A stretch of 64,000 bases of DNA from Amycolatopsis acidicola (GCF_007713735.2 NZ_VMNW02000036.1:1-64000); one strand, 5' to 3'. Counted from the first letter of the stretch, positions 16,332 to 25,738 are shown. A program made the numbers and translations. The notes: generated by a model not told the origin, from the sequence alone.

Positions 16332-16790
16332 CGCCCGGCGATAAGCGCCGTACAGCAGCAACGAGAACACCACGTTGATGATGGCGATCACGCACGCCGA
16401 CGGGTAGTCGAAGGCGACGATCCCCTTGCCGTACACCAGCATCGGCAGCGTGATCACGTCCTTGGCGCCGATGAACAGGACGATCCCGAACTCGTTCATC
16501 GCCAGCAGCATGGTCAGGCAGGCGCCCAAGCCAGGGACGGCAACGCCTCGGGCAACACCACCTGGCGCAGCCCAGCGGCACGCCCCACGGCGAGCACAAG
16601 AAACCCGCGCTGTGGAAGATCCCCGTGCTGCCGTAGAGGAACGACGGGAACGCGAGGACCGTGTCCACGAGCCGCGAAAGCGTTTGCGCGCCGGGGAAGG
16701 GCACGAAAGCGATCACCAGCGCCAGGAAGGTGCCGAACAGTACGCAGCCGGCCGTCGTCCCGAGCGCGATGAGCACCGTGCGCCACGCCG
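16290..16790 (-). pseudogene. Decayed phosphonate ABC permease (first permease, PhnU-like)
   Basis: Three frames must be joined to read it. WRTVLIALGTTAGCVLFGTFL comes from about 16785 to 16605. QVVLPEALPSL, part of the EAA loop, lies near 16560 in a second frame. MNEFGIVLFIGAKDVITLPML and the last membrane segment lie in a third (16529-16290). The fragment order is that of a 2-aminoethylphosphonate importer permease. An internal piece is missing between the first and second parts. Confidence 0.72.
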
Positions 16791-16799
16791 CATCGCAGC

Positions 16800-17047
16800 A
16801 GTTCGGCCACCATGTCCTCGCGCAGCGCGGCGTCGAGCGCGGACAGCGGCTCGTCGAGCAGCAGCACGTTGGGCCGGATCGCCAGCGGTCGCGCGATCGC
16901 CACCCGCTGCTGTTGCCCGCCGGACAGTTCACGCGGGAAACGGCGCGCGTAGACGCCCATGCCGACCAGATCCAGCGTCGCGGCCACCCGGTCACGGATC
17001 TCCGGCCGCGACATTTTCCTTGCCTTCAAACCGAAAGCGATGTTGTC
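16800..17047 (-). pseudogene. Decayed phosphonate ABC ATPase (PhnT-like) lacking Walker A
   Basis: The fragment starts at DNIAFGLKARKMSR and keeps the ABC signature SGGQQQRVAIARPLA and Walker B with LLLDEPLSALD. The N-terminal ~100 residues with the Walker A P-loop are gone. The frame is fused directly to a piece of the binding protein upstream, showing a deletion of one clean block. The C-terminal half after AELLRC is also missing. Confidence 0.75.
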
Positions 17048-17279
17048 GGCCAGGTAGTCCAGCGCGCCCTGGTCACCGAGCACGTGCTGCAGCTCCACCA
17101 GCACCGCCGTGCCGTCACCGGCCTCGCCTGGGGTGGAGTACTGGAGCTTGCCCTTGTACTCCGGGTCGAGCAAGTCGTCCTAGGTCTTCGGGCCTGTGGG
17201 TTGGCTTTCTCCTTCTCCACCCGCGAAGTGACCTCGCCGGAGCCCGCGCGAGCGCGACGACGAGCGCCTTCTTCCTCAT
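17048..17279 (-). pseudogene. Decayed phosphonate-binding protein
   Basis: The ATG at 17279 overlaps the stop of the hydrolase gene (ATGA) and opens with MRKKALVVALA, a signal-peptide start. After about 30 codons the frame is lost. The segment LLDPEYKGKLQYSTPGEAGD, recognisable from 2-aminoethylphosphonate binding proteins, continues in another frame to about 17048. Most of the ~340-residue protein is deleted and it runs directly into the ATPase fragment. Confidence 0.72.
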
Positions 17280-17947
17280 GCCAGTGCTCCTAGGGTGGTG
17301 GGGAGATCGCGAACGGAATCGAGAACGTGGGTGGCTCCGGCCGCTTCGAAGTCCTCGCGGCTGCCGGAGCCGGTGAGCACGCCCGCGGCCACGGCGGCCC
17401 CGGAGCGCAGGCCGGTGAGGATGTCGGACGAGGTGTCCCCGGCGACCGCGACGTGGCGCAGGTCGGTGACCTCCAGCCGCAGCACGGCGCTGAGCACGAG
17501 GTCGGGGAACGGGCGGCCGCGCACGCCGGGGCCGGGCGCGAGCACGAGGTCGGCGAGGTCCTGCCAGCCGAGCGCGTCGAGGATGGCGTGCTGCGTCCCG
17601 GCGGCGAAACCGGTGGTGAGCGCGACCTTGGCCCCGGCTTCGCGCAGGGTACGGATGGTGTCCTCGGCGCCGGGAACGGGCTCGCAGCGGCCCTTGTCGA
17701 CGAGTCCCTCGTAGGCCCGGCGGAACTCGTCATTCGCTTGCTGGGCAAGGGTTTCCTCACCGAGCAGGGCACGGAAGACGACGATCTTGGACTGGCCCAT
17801 CGTCTCGCGGACGTGGTCCAGCATCTCCGGCTGCCTGTCCGCGGCGACGCCGACGGCGGTGATCGCGGTGGTGAAAGCCTCCTCGACCAGGCCGTCGTCG
17901 GCGACGGTGGTGCCGGCCATGTCGAGTACCACGAGTTCGGTGTTCAC
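17276..17947 (-). CDS. Phosphonatase-like HAD hydrolase
   Basis: A HAD hydrolase (223 aa) of the phosphonatase-like type found beside 2-aminoethylphosphonate genes. The nucleophile motif VVLDMAGTT has Asp9. MGQSK at 50-54 places a Lys where phosphonoacetaldehyde hydrolase has its Schiff-base lysine. LTTGFA and AGDTSSDI form motifs II and IV. The probable reaction is cleavage of a C-P bond in phosphonoacetaldehyde or a relative. The GTG start overlaps the oxidoreductase stop (GTGA), and its own stop overlaps the start of the ruined binding protein. The frame looks intact. Confidence 0.82.
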   Translation of the reverse strand: MNTELVVLDMAGTTVADDGLVEEAFTTAITAVGVAADRQPEMLDHVRETMGQSKIVVFRALLGEETLAQQANDEFRRAYEGLVDKGRCEPVPGAEDTIRTLREAGAKVALTTGFAAGTQHAILDALGWQDLADLVLAPGPGVRGRPFPDLVLSAVLRLEVTDLRHVAVAGDTSSDILTGLRSGAAVAAGVLTGSGSREDFEAAGATHVLDSVRDLPTTLGALA

Positions 17948-19047
17948 AGTCCGGCCTCCTCGGCGGTGTCTTCGGCGATCGCGGGCGCGCAGGTCATGCC
18001 GCGCCCGCCAGGGCCGGTGATGATCCACGCGTTGTCGGCGACGCGGGCGCGGTGCACGACGAGCGAAGGATCGGTGCACTGCGCGTAGATCCCCGCCCAG
18101 CGGCGGACGATCTTCGGCAGCGGACGGCCGAGAAACCCTTCCACCACACCGCGAAGGTGTTCGTACGGGGCTTCGGTGACGTCGAACGGGAAGGGCTCGT
18201 CGTAGGCATGGGTGTCGCCGATGGTCAGCCCGCCGTCGAGGCGTTGCACCATCAGCAGCTGCATCGCGTTGTCGGCGGTCACTTCCTCCTGCGGCTGGTC
18301 GCGGTTGAGGGCGTCCAGCGCGTCGCCCCGGAAGGCCGGGTAGTAGCGCAAGCTGTCGCCATCGGCCACCGAGGTGGTGAGTTTTTCGCCCAGTGGCCCG
18401 GTTTGGCACATCTGCAGCCGTACCCGCCGCACCGGGATCTCCGGCACCAGCTCGCGGACGAACCCGCCGAGCCACGCGCCGGTGCACAGGAGCACGAGGT
18501 CACCTTCGTGCCGCTCACCGCGGTCGTCGACGACGCCGTTCTTTTCCAGCGCTCGGATTTCCCTGCCGGGAAGCCAGGTGTAGCGGCCACTGGACTCGAG
18601 GCGGGCACGCAGCGCGGGTTGCGCGACACGGGGTTCGACCGCCGCGTCGGCCGGACACCAAAGCGCACCAAGGAATTCGCCGCGCAACGCGGGGTTCAGC
18701 GCACGCGTCTCGGCCGCGTCGAGCAGTTTGAACTCACGGTCGGCCGGGGCCCGCGCGGCGACCGCGTACTCGGCCTCGGTGCGCAGCACCGTGAGAGAAC
18801 CGTTGGCACGAAAGCCCAAACCCGGCGTCTCGGCACCGATCTCGCCCCACAGCCCGCGGGCGCGGACGGCGACCTCCAGCTCCGGGCCGGACGCGCGGCC
18901 GCTGACCCAGACCAGCCCGAAGTTGCGCACGGATGCCCCGCGCGCTTCGGGTTCGCGTTCGAGCTGGACCACTTCGTGACCGCGCTGGACGGCCTGCCAG
19001 GCGTGCATCGTGCCGAGCACGCCACCGCCGACGATGAGAATTCGCAC
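17944..19047 (-). CDS. FAD-dependent oxidoreductase, phosphonate-associated (TIGR03364 type)
   Basis: A DAO-family flavoenzyme (367 aa). It opens with ILIVGGGVLGTMHAWQA, the Rossmann FAD-binding motif, and ends with the glycine-rich TGPGGRGMTCAPAIAE that closes the FAD site. Family members lie next to phosphonatase genes and oxidise aminophosphonates (N-methyl or 2-aminoethylphosphonate) to the aldehyde or amine. The GTG at 19047 is the only start giving a complete dinucleotide fold. Coupling to the hydrolase supports a joint pathway. Confidence 0.83.
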   Translation of the reverse strand: MRILIVGGGVLGTMHAWQAVQRGHEVVQLEREPEARGASVRNFGLVWVSGRASGPELEVAVRARGLWGEIGAETPGLGFRANGSLTVLRTEAEYAVAARAPADREFKLLDAAETRALNPALRGEFLGALWCPADAAVEPRVAQPALRARLESSGRYTWLPGREIRALEKNGVVDDRGERHEGDLVLLCTGAWLGGFVRELVPEIPVRRVRLQMCQTGPLGEKLTTSVADGDSLRYYPAFRGDALDALNRDQPQEEVTADNAMQLLMVQRLDGGLTIGDTHAYDEPFPFDVTEAPYEHLRGVVEGFLGRPLPKIVRRWAGIYAQCTDPSLVVHRARVADNAWIITGPGGRGMTCAPAIAEDTAEEAGL

Positions 19048-19141
19048 GCGGCAGACCTTCGCCGCTCATCGTGAACAGCCCATGAAGTCCGGCCCAAGGC
19101 GAGATGAAAATTGGACTGGATGAGTTATCATTTCGTGACCT

Positions 19142-19894
19142 TCACAGCCGGGTCGAGAAGCTGAGCCGGTCGCCGCGGAACAGCGAACGCACCCGCTCGA
19201 ACGGCTTCCCGCCGGGCTCCCAGGAAACCCGGTGCACCAGCAGCATCGGCAACGCCGGGTTCGTGCCGATCAGCAGCGCCTCACGCGGCGTGGCCAGCAC
19301 TGTCTCCACGCGCTCCTCCGCGCCCTCGAACACCACGCCGAGCTGATCGCGCAGACAGGCGTAGAGCGACTCCTCGGGGTCGAAAACGTCCATCAGCGCG
19401 GGAAAACGTGAGCTGACGAGGTACGTCGACTCCAGCCCGATGCGCTCGCCGTCGGCCAGCAGCACCCGCTCCAGATGGATCACGTCCTCCCCCGGGACCA
19501 GCTGCAGCTCCCCCGCGAGCCCGGGGTCCGCGGGACGGTGTTCGAGCGTGATGAGCGTGCGGGCCGGCTCGAGCCCCTCCTGCCGCAGGCTCTCGGTGTA
19601 GCTGCCGAGCGAAAGGCGTTGCACCAGCTTCGGCGGCGCCACGAAGGTGCCGCTGCCCTGCCTGCGCCGAAGTTTGCCTTCCAGCACCAGCTCGCTGACC
19701 GCCTGGCGGATGCTCGCGCGGGAGACGTCGTAACGCTCGGACAGCTCGCGCTCGGTGGGCAACGTGGCGCCTTCGCCGAGTTCACCGATCAGCTCGAGCA
19801 GCCGGACTTTCACCGCGTAGTAACGCGGAATGCGGCCGTGCTCCGGGATTCCGGCGCGGACGGGGCCATCGGCCGGGTGAGGATGACTAGGCAC
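19142..19894 (-). CDS. GntR/HutC-family regulator
   Basis: 250 aa. The N-terminal winged helix-turn-helix has TERELSERYDVSRASIRQAV and a GSGTFV wing. The C-terminal UTRA (HutC-type) effector domain has HLERVLLADGERIGLE. The position directly upstream of the oxidoreductase suggests control of the phosphonate operon. The 94-bp gap in front of that operon holds AT-rich sequence where an operator would lie. The GTG at 19894 is inferred; no strong RBS is seen. It is divergent from the APC permease, with 30 bp between. Confidence 0.83.
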   Translation of the reverse strand: MPSHPHPADGPVRAGIPEHGRIPRYYAVKVRLLELIGELGEGATLPTERELSERYDVSRASIRQAVSELVLEGKLRRRQGSGTFVAPPKLVQRLSLGSYTESLRQEGLEPARTLITLEHRPADPGLAGELQLVPGEDVIHLERVLLADGERIGLESTYLVSSRFPALMDVFDPEESLYACLRDQLGVVFEGAEERVETVLATPREALLIGTNPALPMLLVHRVSWEPGGKPFERVRSLFRGDRLSFSTRL

Positions 19895-19924
19895 GACCAG
19901 CGAGCATACGTGAGGATCGGCGGC

Positions 19925-21130
19925 ATGGAACTGCAACGGCGGCTCGGCGCCGGAGACGCGGTAGTGATCGGGCTGGGTTCGATGATCGGCGCGGGCGTGT
20001 TCGCGGCCTTCGCACCAGCAGCGCACGCCGCCGGCGCGGGGCTGCTGGTGGGTCTGGTGCTCGCGGCCCTTGTGGCGTACTGCAACGCGACGTCGTCGGC
20101 GCGGCTGGCGGCGATCTACCCGGCTTCGGGCGGAACGTACGTGTACGGACGGGAACGGCTCGGCGAATTCTGGGGTTACCTGGCGGGCTGGGGTTTCGTG
20201 GTCGGGAAGACGGCGAGCTGCGCCGCCATGGCGCTGACCGTCGCCGCCTACGTGGCGCCGCCGGGATGGCAGCCGGCGGTCGCGGCCGCGGCGGTACTCG
20301 CCTTGACAGCGTTGAACTATTTCGGCGTGCAGCGTTCGGCGTGGCTGGCGCGGGTGCTCGTCGCGGTGACGCTGGTGGTGCTCGCGGCCTCGGTGGCGGC
20401 GATGTCCGGCCTGCCGCACGCGAGCGGGATTTCCTTTGACGGCAGCGGAATCCTGCAGTCGGCCGGGCTGTTGTTCTTCGCCTTCGCCGGGTACGCGCGA
20501 ATCGCGACGCTCGGCGAGGAGGTGCGGGACCCCGCTCGCACGATCCCGCGGGCGATCCCGATCGCGCTGGGCATCACGTTCGTCGTCTACGCCGCGGTCG
20601 GAATCGCTTTGGTGGTAACGCTCGGACCGGCTCTGGCGTCCACTTCGGACCCGATCGCGCAGGCCGTGCCCGGCTGGCTCGCGCCCGCGGTGCGCGTGGG
20701 CGCGGCGCTGGCGGCGCTGGGTTCCTTGCTGGCGTTGATCCTCGGCGTTTCGCGCACGACTTTCGCGATGGCGCGCGACGGCCACCTGCCCCGCGCGCTC
20801 TCCGCCGTGCACCCGCGGTTCGGGGTGCCCCACCACGCCGAACTGGGTGTCGGCGTGGTGGTGGCGATCCTCGTGACGACGACCGATCTCCGTGGTGCGA
20901 TCGGCTTTTCGTCGTTCGCCGTGCTGACTTACTACGCCATCGCGAACGCCTCGGCTTTCACGCTCGGGGCGCGGGTGATCCCCGTGGCGGGGCTGATCGG
21001 CTGCGTGGTGCTCGCCTTCAGCCTGCCGCTGCCGTCGGTGATCGCCGGATGCGTCGTGCTCGCGCTGGGCGCCTTGGCTTACTGGCTCAGCGGAATTCCG
21101 CGTCGCGGCGCGCGAACGCCGGGGCCGTGA
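19925..21130 (+). CDS. APC-superfamily amino acid/amine permease
   Basis: A 401-aa secondary transporter with about 12 membrane segments. The N-terminal VIGLGSMIGAGVFAAFAP is the conserved substrate-binding first helix of APC proteins, and the EEVRDPARTIPRAI loop (about 200-213) is the family marker. It takes up an amino acid or amine by cation symport. Its closeness to the GntR gene invites the idea that it replaces the broken phosphonate importer, but nothing in the sequence shows the substrate. Confidence 0.85.
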   Translation: MELQRRLGAGDAVVIGLGSMIGAGVFAAFAPAAHAAGAGLLVGLVLAALVAYCNATSSARLAAIYPASGGTYVYGRERLGEFWGYLAGWGFVVGKTASCAAMALTVAAYVAPPGWQPAVAAAAVLALTALNYFGVQRSAWLARVLVAVTLVVLAASVAAMSGLPHASGISFDGSGILQSAGLLFFAFAGYARIATLGEEVRDPARTIPRAIPIALGITFVVYAAVGIALVVTLGPALASTSDPIAQAVPGWLAPAVRVGAALAALGSLLALILGVSRTTFAMARDGHLPRALSAVHPRFGVPHHAELGVGVVVAILVTTTDLRGAIGFSSFAVLTYYAIANASAFTLGARVIPVAGLIGCVVLAFSLPLPSVIAGCVVLALGALAYWLSGIPRRGARTPGP

Positions 21131-21179
21131 TCGGTGACGCGGTGCGTTCGATCCAGGCCTGCCGTCGAGCTCGTGCGCG

Positions 21180-22283
21180 TCAGCCTCGGGTCTTGTCCAG
21201 CCTCGCCAGCGCCTGCTCGTAGCCCTCGACGAGCTCGGTCATGATGTCGGCGACCGGGCGGATCTCCTTGATACGCCCGATGATCTGCCCGGCGGGCATC
21301 GAAACCAGCTGTGGGTCGTTGGCCTCGTGCAGCCTGTTGTGGGCGTGCGACACGAGGATGTTCTGCAACGGCATCGGCAGTGGCTTCGGCGCGTCCTCGG
21401 CCTCCCACGCCGCGGTCCACTTGGTCTTGAGCAGCCGCGCGGGCTTGCCGGTGTAGATGCGGGTGCGCACCGTGTCCGACGAGGTGGCGTCGACCAGCGC
21501 GCTCTGCATCGCGGCCGAGCTGGGCATGGTCTCCAGGTACTCCTGCGTGGCCAGCCACGTCGAACCCATCCACACGCCGGACGCGCCGAGCGCGAGCGCC
21601 GCCGCGGCCTGCCTGCCCGAGCCGATCCCGCCCGCGGCGAGCACCGGCGCCTCGACCGCGTCGACGATCTCGGGCAGCAGCACCATCGAACCGATCTCAC
21701 CGGTGTGGCCACCGGCCTCATGTCCTTGCGCCACAATGAAATCCACGCCGTTGGCGACGTGCCGGGCGGCGTGCTCCGCCTTCCCCGCGAGTGCCGCGAC
21801 CGGCACCCCGTGCGAATGCGCCTGCTCGATCACGTCCACCGGCGGCGAACCCAGCGCGTTCGCGATCAGCTTGATCGGATGCTTGAGCGCGACCTCCACG
21901 TGCGAACGCGCGACCGAGTGCAGCCAGCCGAGCACGCCGGCGCGCTCCTCGACGTTCTGCGGCAGCTCAGGCACACCCAGGTCACGCAGCGTCCGCTCGA
22001 CGAAAGCCTTGTGCTCCTCGGGAATCAGCTTCTCGATGTCGACCTGGGTGCCCTCGGTGGGGATCTTCGCCGGCATGACGATGTCCACCCCGTAGGGCCT
22101 GCCGCCGGTGTTGGCGTCCATCCAGTCCAGCACCGCGTCCAGCTCTTCGGCGTCGTTGAACCGGACACACCCCAGCACACCGAGTCCGCCCGCCTTGCTG
22201 ATCGCGGCGGCGACGTGTTCGGACGGGGTGAAACCGACGATCGGATACTCGATCCCGAGCGTCTCGCACAACTCGGTGCGCAT
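21180..22283 (-). CDS. Nitronate monooxygenase-type flavoprotein
   Basis: 367 aa, FMN-binding TIM barrel of the nitronate monooxygenase/2-nitropropane dioxygenase family. It has GIEYPIVGFTP at the N-terminus, HGVPVAALAG in the middle and AQGHEAGGHTGEIGS (about residues 188-202) for phosphate binding, followed by AAGGIGSGRQAAAALALGA. Relatives in steroid islands act as double-bond reductases or dehydrogenases rather than nitronate oxidases, as IpdC does. It ends 23 bp behind fadD19 and is probably in its operon, hence a possible sterol side-chain role. Confidence 0.82.
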   Translation of the reverse strand: MRTELCETLGIEYPIVGFTPSEHVAAAISKAGGLGVLGCVRFNDAEELDAVLDWMDANTGGRPYGVDIVMPAKIPTEGTQVDIEKLIPEEHKAFVERTLRDLGVPELPQNVEERAGVLGWLHSVARSHVEVALKHPIKLIANALGSPPVDVIEQAHSHGVPVAALAGKAEHAARHVANGVDFIVAQGHEAGGHTGEIGSMVLLPEIVDAVEAPVLAAGGIGSGRQAAAALALGASGVWMGSTWLATQEYLETMPSSAAMQSALVDATSSDTVRTRIYTGKPARLLKTKWTAAWEAEDAPKPLPMPLQNILVSHAHNRLHEANDPQLVSMPAGQIIGRIKEIRPVADIMTELVEGYEQALARLDKTRG

Positions 22284-22306
22284 GTAGTGCCTCCTGCGGC
22301 GAAGTT

Positions 22307-23902
22307 CTAACGGGCGGGCTGGTTTTCTTCGGCGTAGCGCTTCGCCCACGGGTAGTCGGGCTTGCCACTGGGCAGGCGGCCGACCTGGTGCGTGACCCAG
22401 ATGCTGCGCGGCACCTTGTAGCCGGCGATCTCGGTGCGCACGTGCGCCTCGATCGAGTCGAGATCCGGGGTTTTCCCTTCCCTGGTCTCGATGATCGCGG
22501 CCACCCGCTGCCCGAGCCGTTCGTCGGGGACGCCGATGACGAGCGCGTCGAACACGTCCGGATGCGACTTCAGCGCGCCCTCGACCTCTTCGGGGAACAC
22601 CTTCTCGCCACCGGTGTTGACGCACTGGGAACCGCGGCCCAGCAACGTGACCGTGCCGTCCTCCTCGTAGCGCGCGTAGTCGCCGGGGATGACGTAGCGG
22701 ACACCGTCGACCTCGATGAAGATCTGCTCCGTCTTGGTCTTGTCCTTGTAGTAGCCCAGCGGCACGTGCCCACGACGGGCGATCCGTCCCGTCGCACCCG
22801 GTTTCGGCTCCACCACACGGTTTTCGTCGTCGAGCAGGATCGCGTCCTTGCCGAAGTTCACCCGCGGGCCCGCGGAGTGGTCGGCGTCCTTGCCGACCAT
22901 GCCCATCCCGGTGAACCCGCTCTCGGTGGAGCCGATCGCGTCGGTCAGCACGATGTTCGGGAACGTCGCGAGGTACTCCTGCTTGACCGAATGCGAGAAC
23001 AGCGCGGCGTGACTGGACACCGCGACGAGCGAGGACGCGTCGTAGTCACCGGATTTGTAGGCGTCCAGCAGCGGGCGGGCCATCGCGTCGCCGACGATGG
23101 TCAGCACGTTCACCTTGTACTCGGCGACCCGCTGCCAGATGTCGTGCGCGTCGAACTGCGGCACGAACACCACCGTGCCGCCGCCGAACAGCGCGCCGAA
23201 CGCGGCCCACTGCGCGGCGCCGTGGATCAGCGGGGCCGCGGGCAGCCGGGTCATCGCGCCCTGCTTGCCCTGCTCGGCCAGCGTCCATTCGTCGGGGATG
23301 TACTCGCCGGTGACGAAGTCGATACCGCCGCCGAGCGCCCGCCAGACGTCCTCGTGCCGCCACACGACGCCCTTCGGGTACCCCGTGGTGCCGCCGGTGT
23401 AGAGCATGTAGATGTCGTCGGCGCTTCGTTCACCGAAGTCCCGCTCGGGCGAATTGTCCTCGAGCGCTTCCTCGTAGGCGGCGCCTTCGAACGGGGCTTC
23501 GGAGCCGTCCTCGACGACTACAACGTGTTTCAGTTTCGGGGCGTCCGGTAGCACAGCGGCGACTTTGTCCGCGTACTGCCGTTCGTGCACCAGCGCCACC
23601 AGATCGGCGTTGGTGAACAGGTACCGGAGCTCGCCCTCGACGTACCGGTAGTTGACGTTGATCGCGATGGCGCGGAGCTTGAACGCCGCGAACATCGTCT
23701 CGATCATCTCTATGGAGTTTCGCGAGTAAACACCGATGTGATCGCCCTTGCCGATGCCCTGCGCCGCGAGGTGGTGGGCGAGCCGGTTGGCACGCTCCTC
23801 CAGCTGGGCGTAGGTGACCTGGCGGCCGCCGCAGACGACCGCGGTCCGATCCGGCACGGCGTCGACGGCGTGCTCGAGGAGATCCGCGATGTTGTAAGCC
23901 AC
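22307..23902 (-). CDS. fadD19: Steroid-24-oyl-CoA synthetase FadD19
   Basis: An acyl-CoA ligase (531 aa) that activates the C-24 branched side chain of sterols. The AMP-binding P-loop YTGGTTGYPKGV is at about 168-179 and the A8-type hinge GRGSQCVNTGGEKVFPEEVE near 425-444. The catalytic Lys-bearing end (GKPDYPW) is intact. The assignment rests on strong likeness to the fadD19 group and on the divergent echA19 neighbour, the same pair as Rv3515c/Rv3516 in M. tuberculosis. The GTG at 23902 is the natural start. A KstR site lies 11 bp upstream. Confidence 0.87.
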   Translation of the reverse strand: MAYNIADLLEHAVDAVPDRTAVVCGGRQVTYAQLEERANRLAHHLAAQGIGKGDHIGVYSRNSIEMIETMFAAFKLRAIAINVNYRYVEGELRYLFTNADLVALVHERQYADKVAAVLPDAPKLKHVVVVEDGSEAPFEGAAYEEALEDNSPERDFGERSADDIYMLYTGGTTGYPKGVVWRHEDVWRALGGGIDFVTGEYIPDEWTLAEQGKQGAMTRLPAAPLIHGAAQWAAFGALFGGGTVVFVPQFDAHDIWQRVAEYKVNVLTIVGDAMARPLLDAYKSGDYDASSLVAVSSHAALFSHSVKQEYLATFPNIVLTDAIGSTESGFTGMGMVGKDADHSAGPRVNFGKDAILLDDENRVVEPKPGATGRIARRGHVPLGYYKDKTKTEQIFIEVDGVRYVIPGDYARYEEDGTVTLLGRGSQCVNTGGEKVFPEEVEGALKSHPDVFDALVIGVPDERLGQRVAAIIETREGKTPDLDSIEAHVRTEIAGYKVPRSIWVTHQVGRLPSGKPDYPWAKRYAEENQPAR

Positions 23903-23912
23903 TCAGTCAAAG

Positions 23913-23926
23913 TAGAACATGTTATT
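23913..23926. promoter_or_regulatory. KstR operator between fadD19 and echA19
   Basis: TAGAACATGTTATT matches TnnAACnnGTTnnA in all but the last base. It lies in the 56-bp gap between the divergent genes, which can be shared for repression of both. Confidence 0.7.
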
Positions 23927-23958
23927 GTTTTGAGCAATGGCCCCGGTGGAGGTAGTCG

Positions 23959-24747
23959 ATGGCTGAGCCACACGCTCTGGTGGAACAACGCGGGCACACG
24001 CTCGTGGTGACGATGAACCGCCCGGAAGCGCGCAACGCGATCTCGGGCGAAATGATGGAGATCATGGTCGGCGCCTGGAACCGCGTCGACGAAGATCCGG
24101 AGATCCGGTCCTGCGTGCTGACCGGCGCCGGCGGCGCGTTCTGCGCGGGCGCGGACCTCAAGTCCATGTCGCGCCACTCGCCCGCCGACTCCTACCGGGA
24201 GGGCACGTTCGACCCCGGCAAGATCGAAGGGCTGCTCAAGGGCAGGCGGCTCACCAAACCGCTCATCGCCGCCGTCGAGGGCGCGGCGATCGCGGGCGGC
24301 ACGGAGATCCTGCAGGGCACGGACATCCGGGTGGCCGGGGAGAGCGCGAAGTTCGGCGTTTCCGAAGCACGCTGGGGCCTGTTCCCGATGGGCGGCTCGG
24401 CGGTCCGGCTGCCGCGCCAGATCCCGTACACGGTCGCGGCGGAGATCCTGTTGACCGGTAAGCACATCACGGCCGCGGAGGCCAAGGAGTACGGGCTGAT
24501 CGGCCAGGTCGTCCCGGACGGCACGGCACTCGAGCGCGCGCTGGAGATCGCCGAGAAGATCGCCGCCAACGGCCCGCTCGCGGTGCAGGCGATCCTGCGC
24601 ACGATCCGCGACACCGAAGGGATGCACGAGGAGGAGGCGTTCAAGCTGGAGGCCCAGTACGGGCTGAAGGTCTTCCAGTCCCAGGACGCGCGCGAGGGAC
24701 CGAAGGCGTTCGCGGAGAAGCGCAAGCCGCGGTTCGAAGGGAAGTAG
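23959..24747 (+). CDS. echA19: Enoyl-CoA hydratase EchA19
   Basis: A crotonase-fold hydratase (262 aa) acting on the steroid side-chain enoyl-CoA. The oxyanion-hole motifs FCAGADLKSM (about 61-70) and AAIAGGTEI (about 108-116) are in place, and EARWGLFPMGG carries the catalytic Glu region. Synteny with fadD19, plus high similarity to Rv3516-type proteins, supports the name. The ATG follows a GGTGGAGG RBS. The next gene begins 5 bp after its stop, so it heads an operon reaching ltp3. Confidence 0.87.
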   Translation: MAEPHALVEQRGHTLVVTMNRPEARNAISGEMMEIMVGAWNRVDEDPEIRSCVLTGAGGAFCAGADLKSMSRHSPADSYREGTFDPGKIEGLLKGRRLTKPLIAAVEGAAIAGGTEILQGTDIRVAGESAKFGVSEARWGLFPMGGSAVRLPRQIPYTVAAEILLTGKHITAAEAKEYGLIGQVVPDGTALERALEIAEKIAANGPLAVQAILRTIRDTEGMHEEEAFKLEAQYGLKVFQSQDAREGPKAFAEKRKPRFEGK

Positions 24748-24752
24748 CACGA

Positions 24753-25727
24753 ATGACCACAACACCGCTGTCCGCGCCACTCGACGTCGGTTTCGACTAC
24801 ACCCGCTCGCTGGGGCAGGTGCTCGGGCGGTTCGTCAACGGCCTGCGTGAGCGCCGGATCGAGGGCATCCGAGGTTCGGACGGCCGGGTGCACGTGCCCC
24901 CGGTCGAGTACGACCCGGTGACCGCGGCGCCACTGACCGAGTTCGTCCCGGTCGGCGAGGAAGGGACCGTGCTGTCCTGGTCGTGGCAGCCGAGCCCGCT
25001 GGACTCGCAGCCCCTCACGCGCCCCTTCGCGTGGGCGCTCGTCAAGCTCGACGGCGCGGACACCCCGATGCTGCACGCGGTCGACGCCGGTTCCCCTGAC
25101 AAGATCCACACCGGCCTGCGGGTCCGCGTGCGCTGGGCCGACGAGCTCGTCGGGCACATCCGCGACATCGCGTACTTCGTCCCCGTCGGCGCGGAGGACG
25201 GCGAGGCTCCCCCGCCGCCCCCGGTCGCCAAACGCGAGGAGGGCGCGCCGGTCTCGATCATGATGACCCCGGTGCACCTGCACTACCAGCATTCGGCGTC
25301 ACCGGAAGAAAGCCGCTACCTGCAAGGGCTCGCCGAGGGCAGGCTCATCGGCCAGCGCTGCCCGGCGTGCGAGAAGGTCTACATCCCGCCGCGCGGCTCG
25401 TGCCCGACCGACGGCGTGCCGACCTCCGAAGAGGTGGAGCTGCCCGACACCGGCATCGTCACCACGTTCTGCATCGTGAACGTGCCGTTCCTCGGCCAGC
25501 GCATCAAGCCCCCGTACGTGGCGGCCTACATCCTGCTCGACGGCGCGGACATCCCGTTCCTGCATCTGGTGCTCGGCTGTGAAGCCTCCGAGGTGCGAAT
25601 GGGGATGCGCGTGCGCGCCGCGTGGAAACCGCGCGAGGAGTGGTGGACGAGCCTGGAGAACATCAGCCACTTCGAACCGACCGGCGAGGAAGACGCGCCG
25701 TACGAGTCGTTCGCCCACCATCTGTGA
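24753..25727 (+). CDS. DUF35/OB-fold protein with zinc ribbon (Rv3521-like)
   Basis: 324 aa made of two OB-fold modules. The second has a rubredoxin-like zinc ribbon CPACEKVYIPPRGSCP at about residues 206-221 (the CxxC pair at the start, a third Cys at the end). DUF35 proteins partner thiolase-like lipid-transfer proteins, as ChsH2 does with Ltp2. Two such thiolase-like genes follow directly, so this is likely their accessory subunit in side-chain removal. The catalytic step is not known. Confidence 0.82.
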   Translation: MTTTPLSAPLDVGFDYTRSLGQVLGRFVNGLRERRIEGIRGSDGRVHVPPVEYDPVTAAPLTEFVPVGEEGTVLSWSWQPSPLDSQPLTRPFAWALVKLDGADTPMLHAVDAGSPDKIHTGLRVRVRWADELVGHIRDIAYFVPVGAEDGEAPPPPPVAKREEGAPVSIMMTPVHLHYQHSASPEESRYLQGLAEGRLIGQRCPACEKVYIPPRGSCPTDGVPTSEEVELPDTGIVTTFCIVNVPFLGQRIKPPYVAAYILLDGADIPFLHLVLGCEASEVRMGMRVRAAWKPREEWWTSLENISHFEPTGEEDAPYESFAHHL

Positions 25728-25738
25728 GAGGTGTAGTC

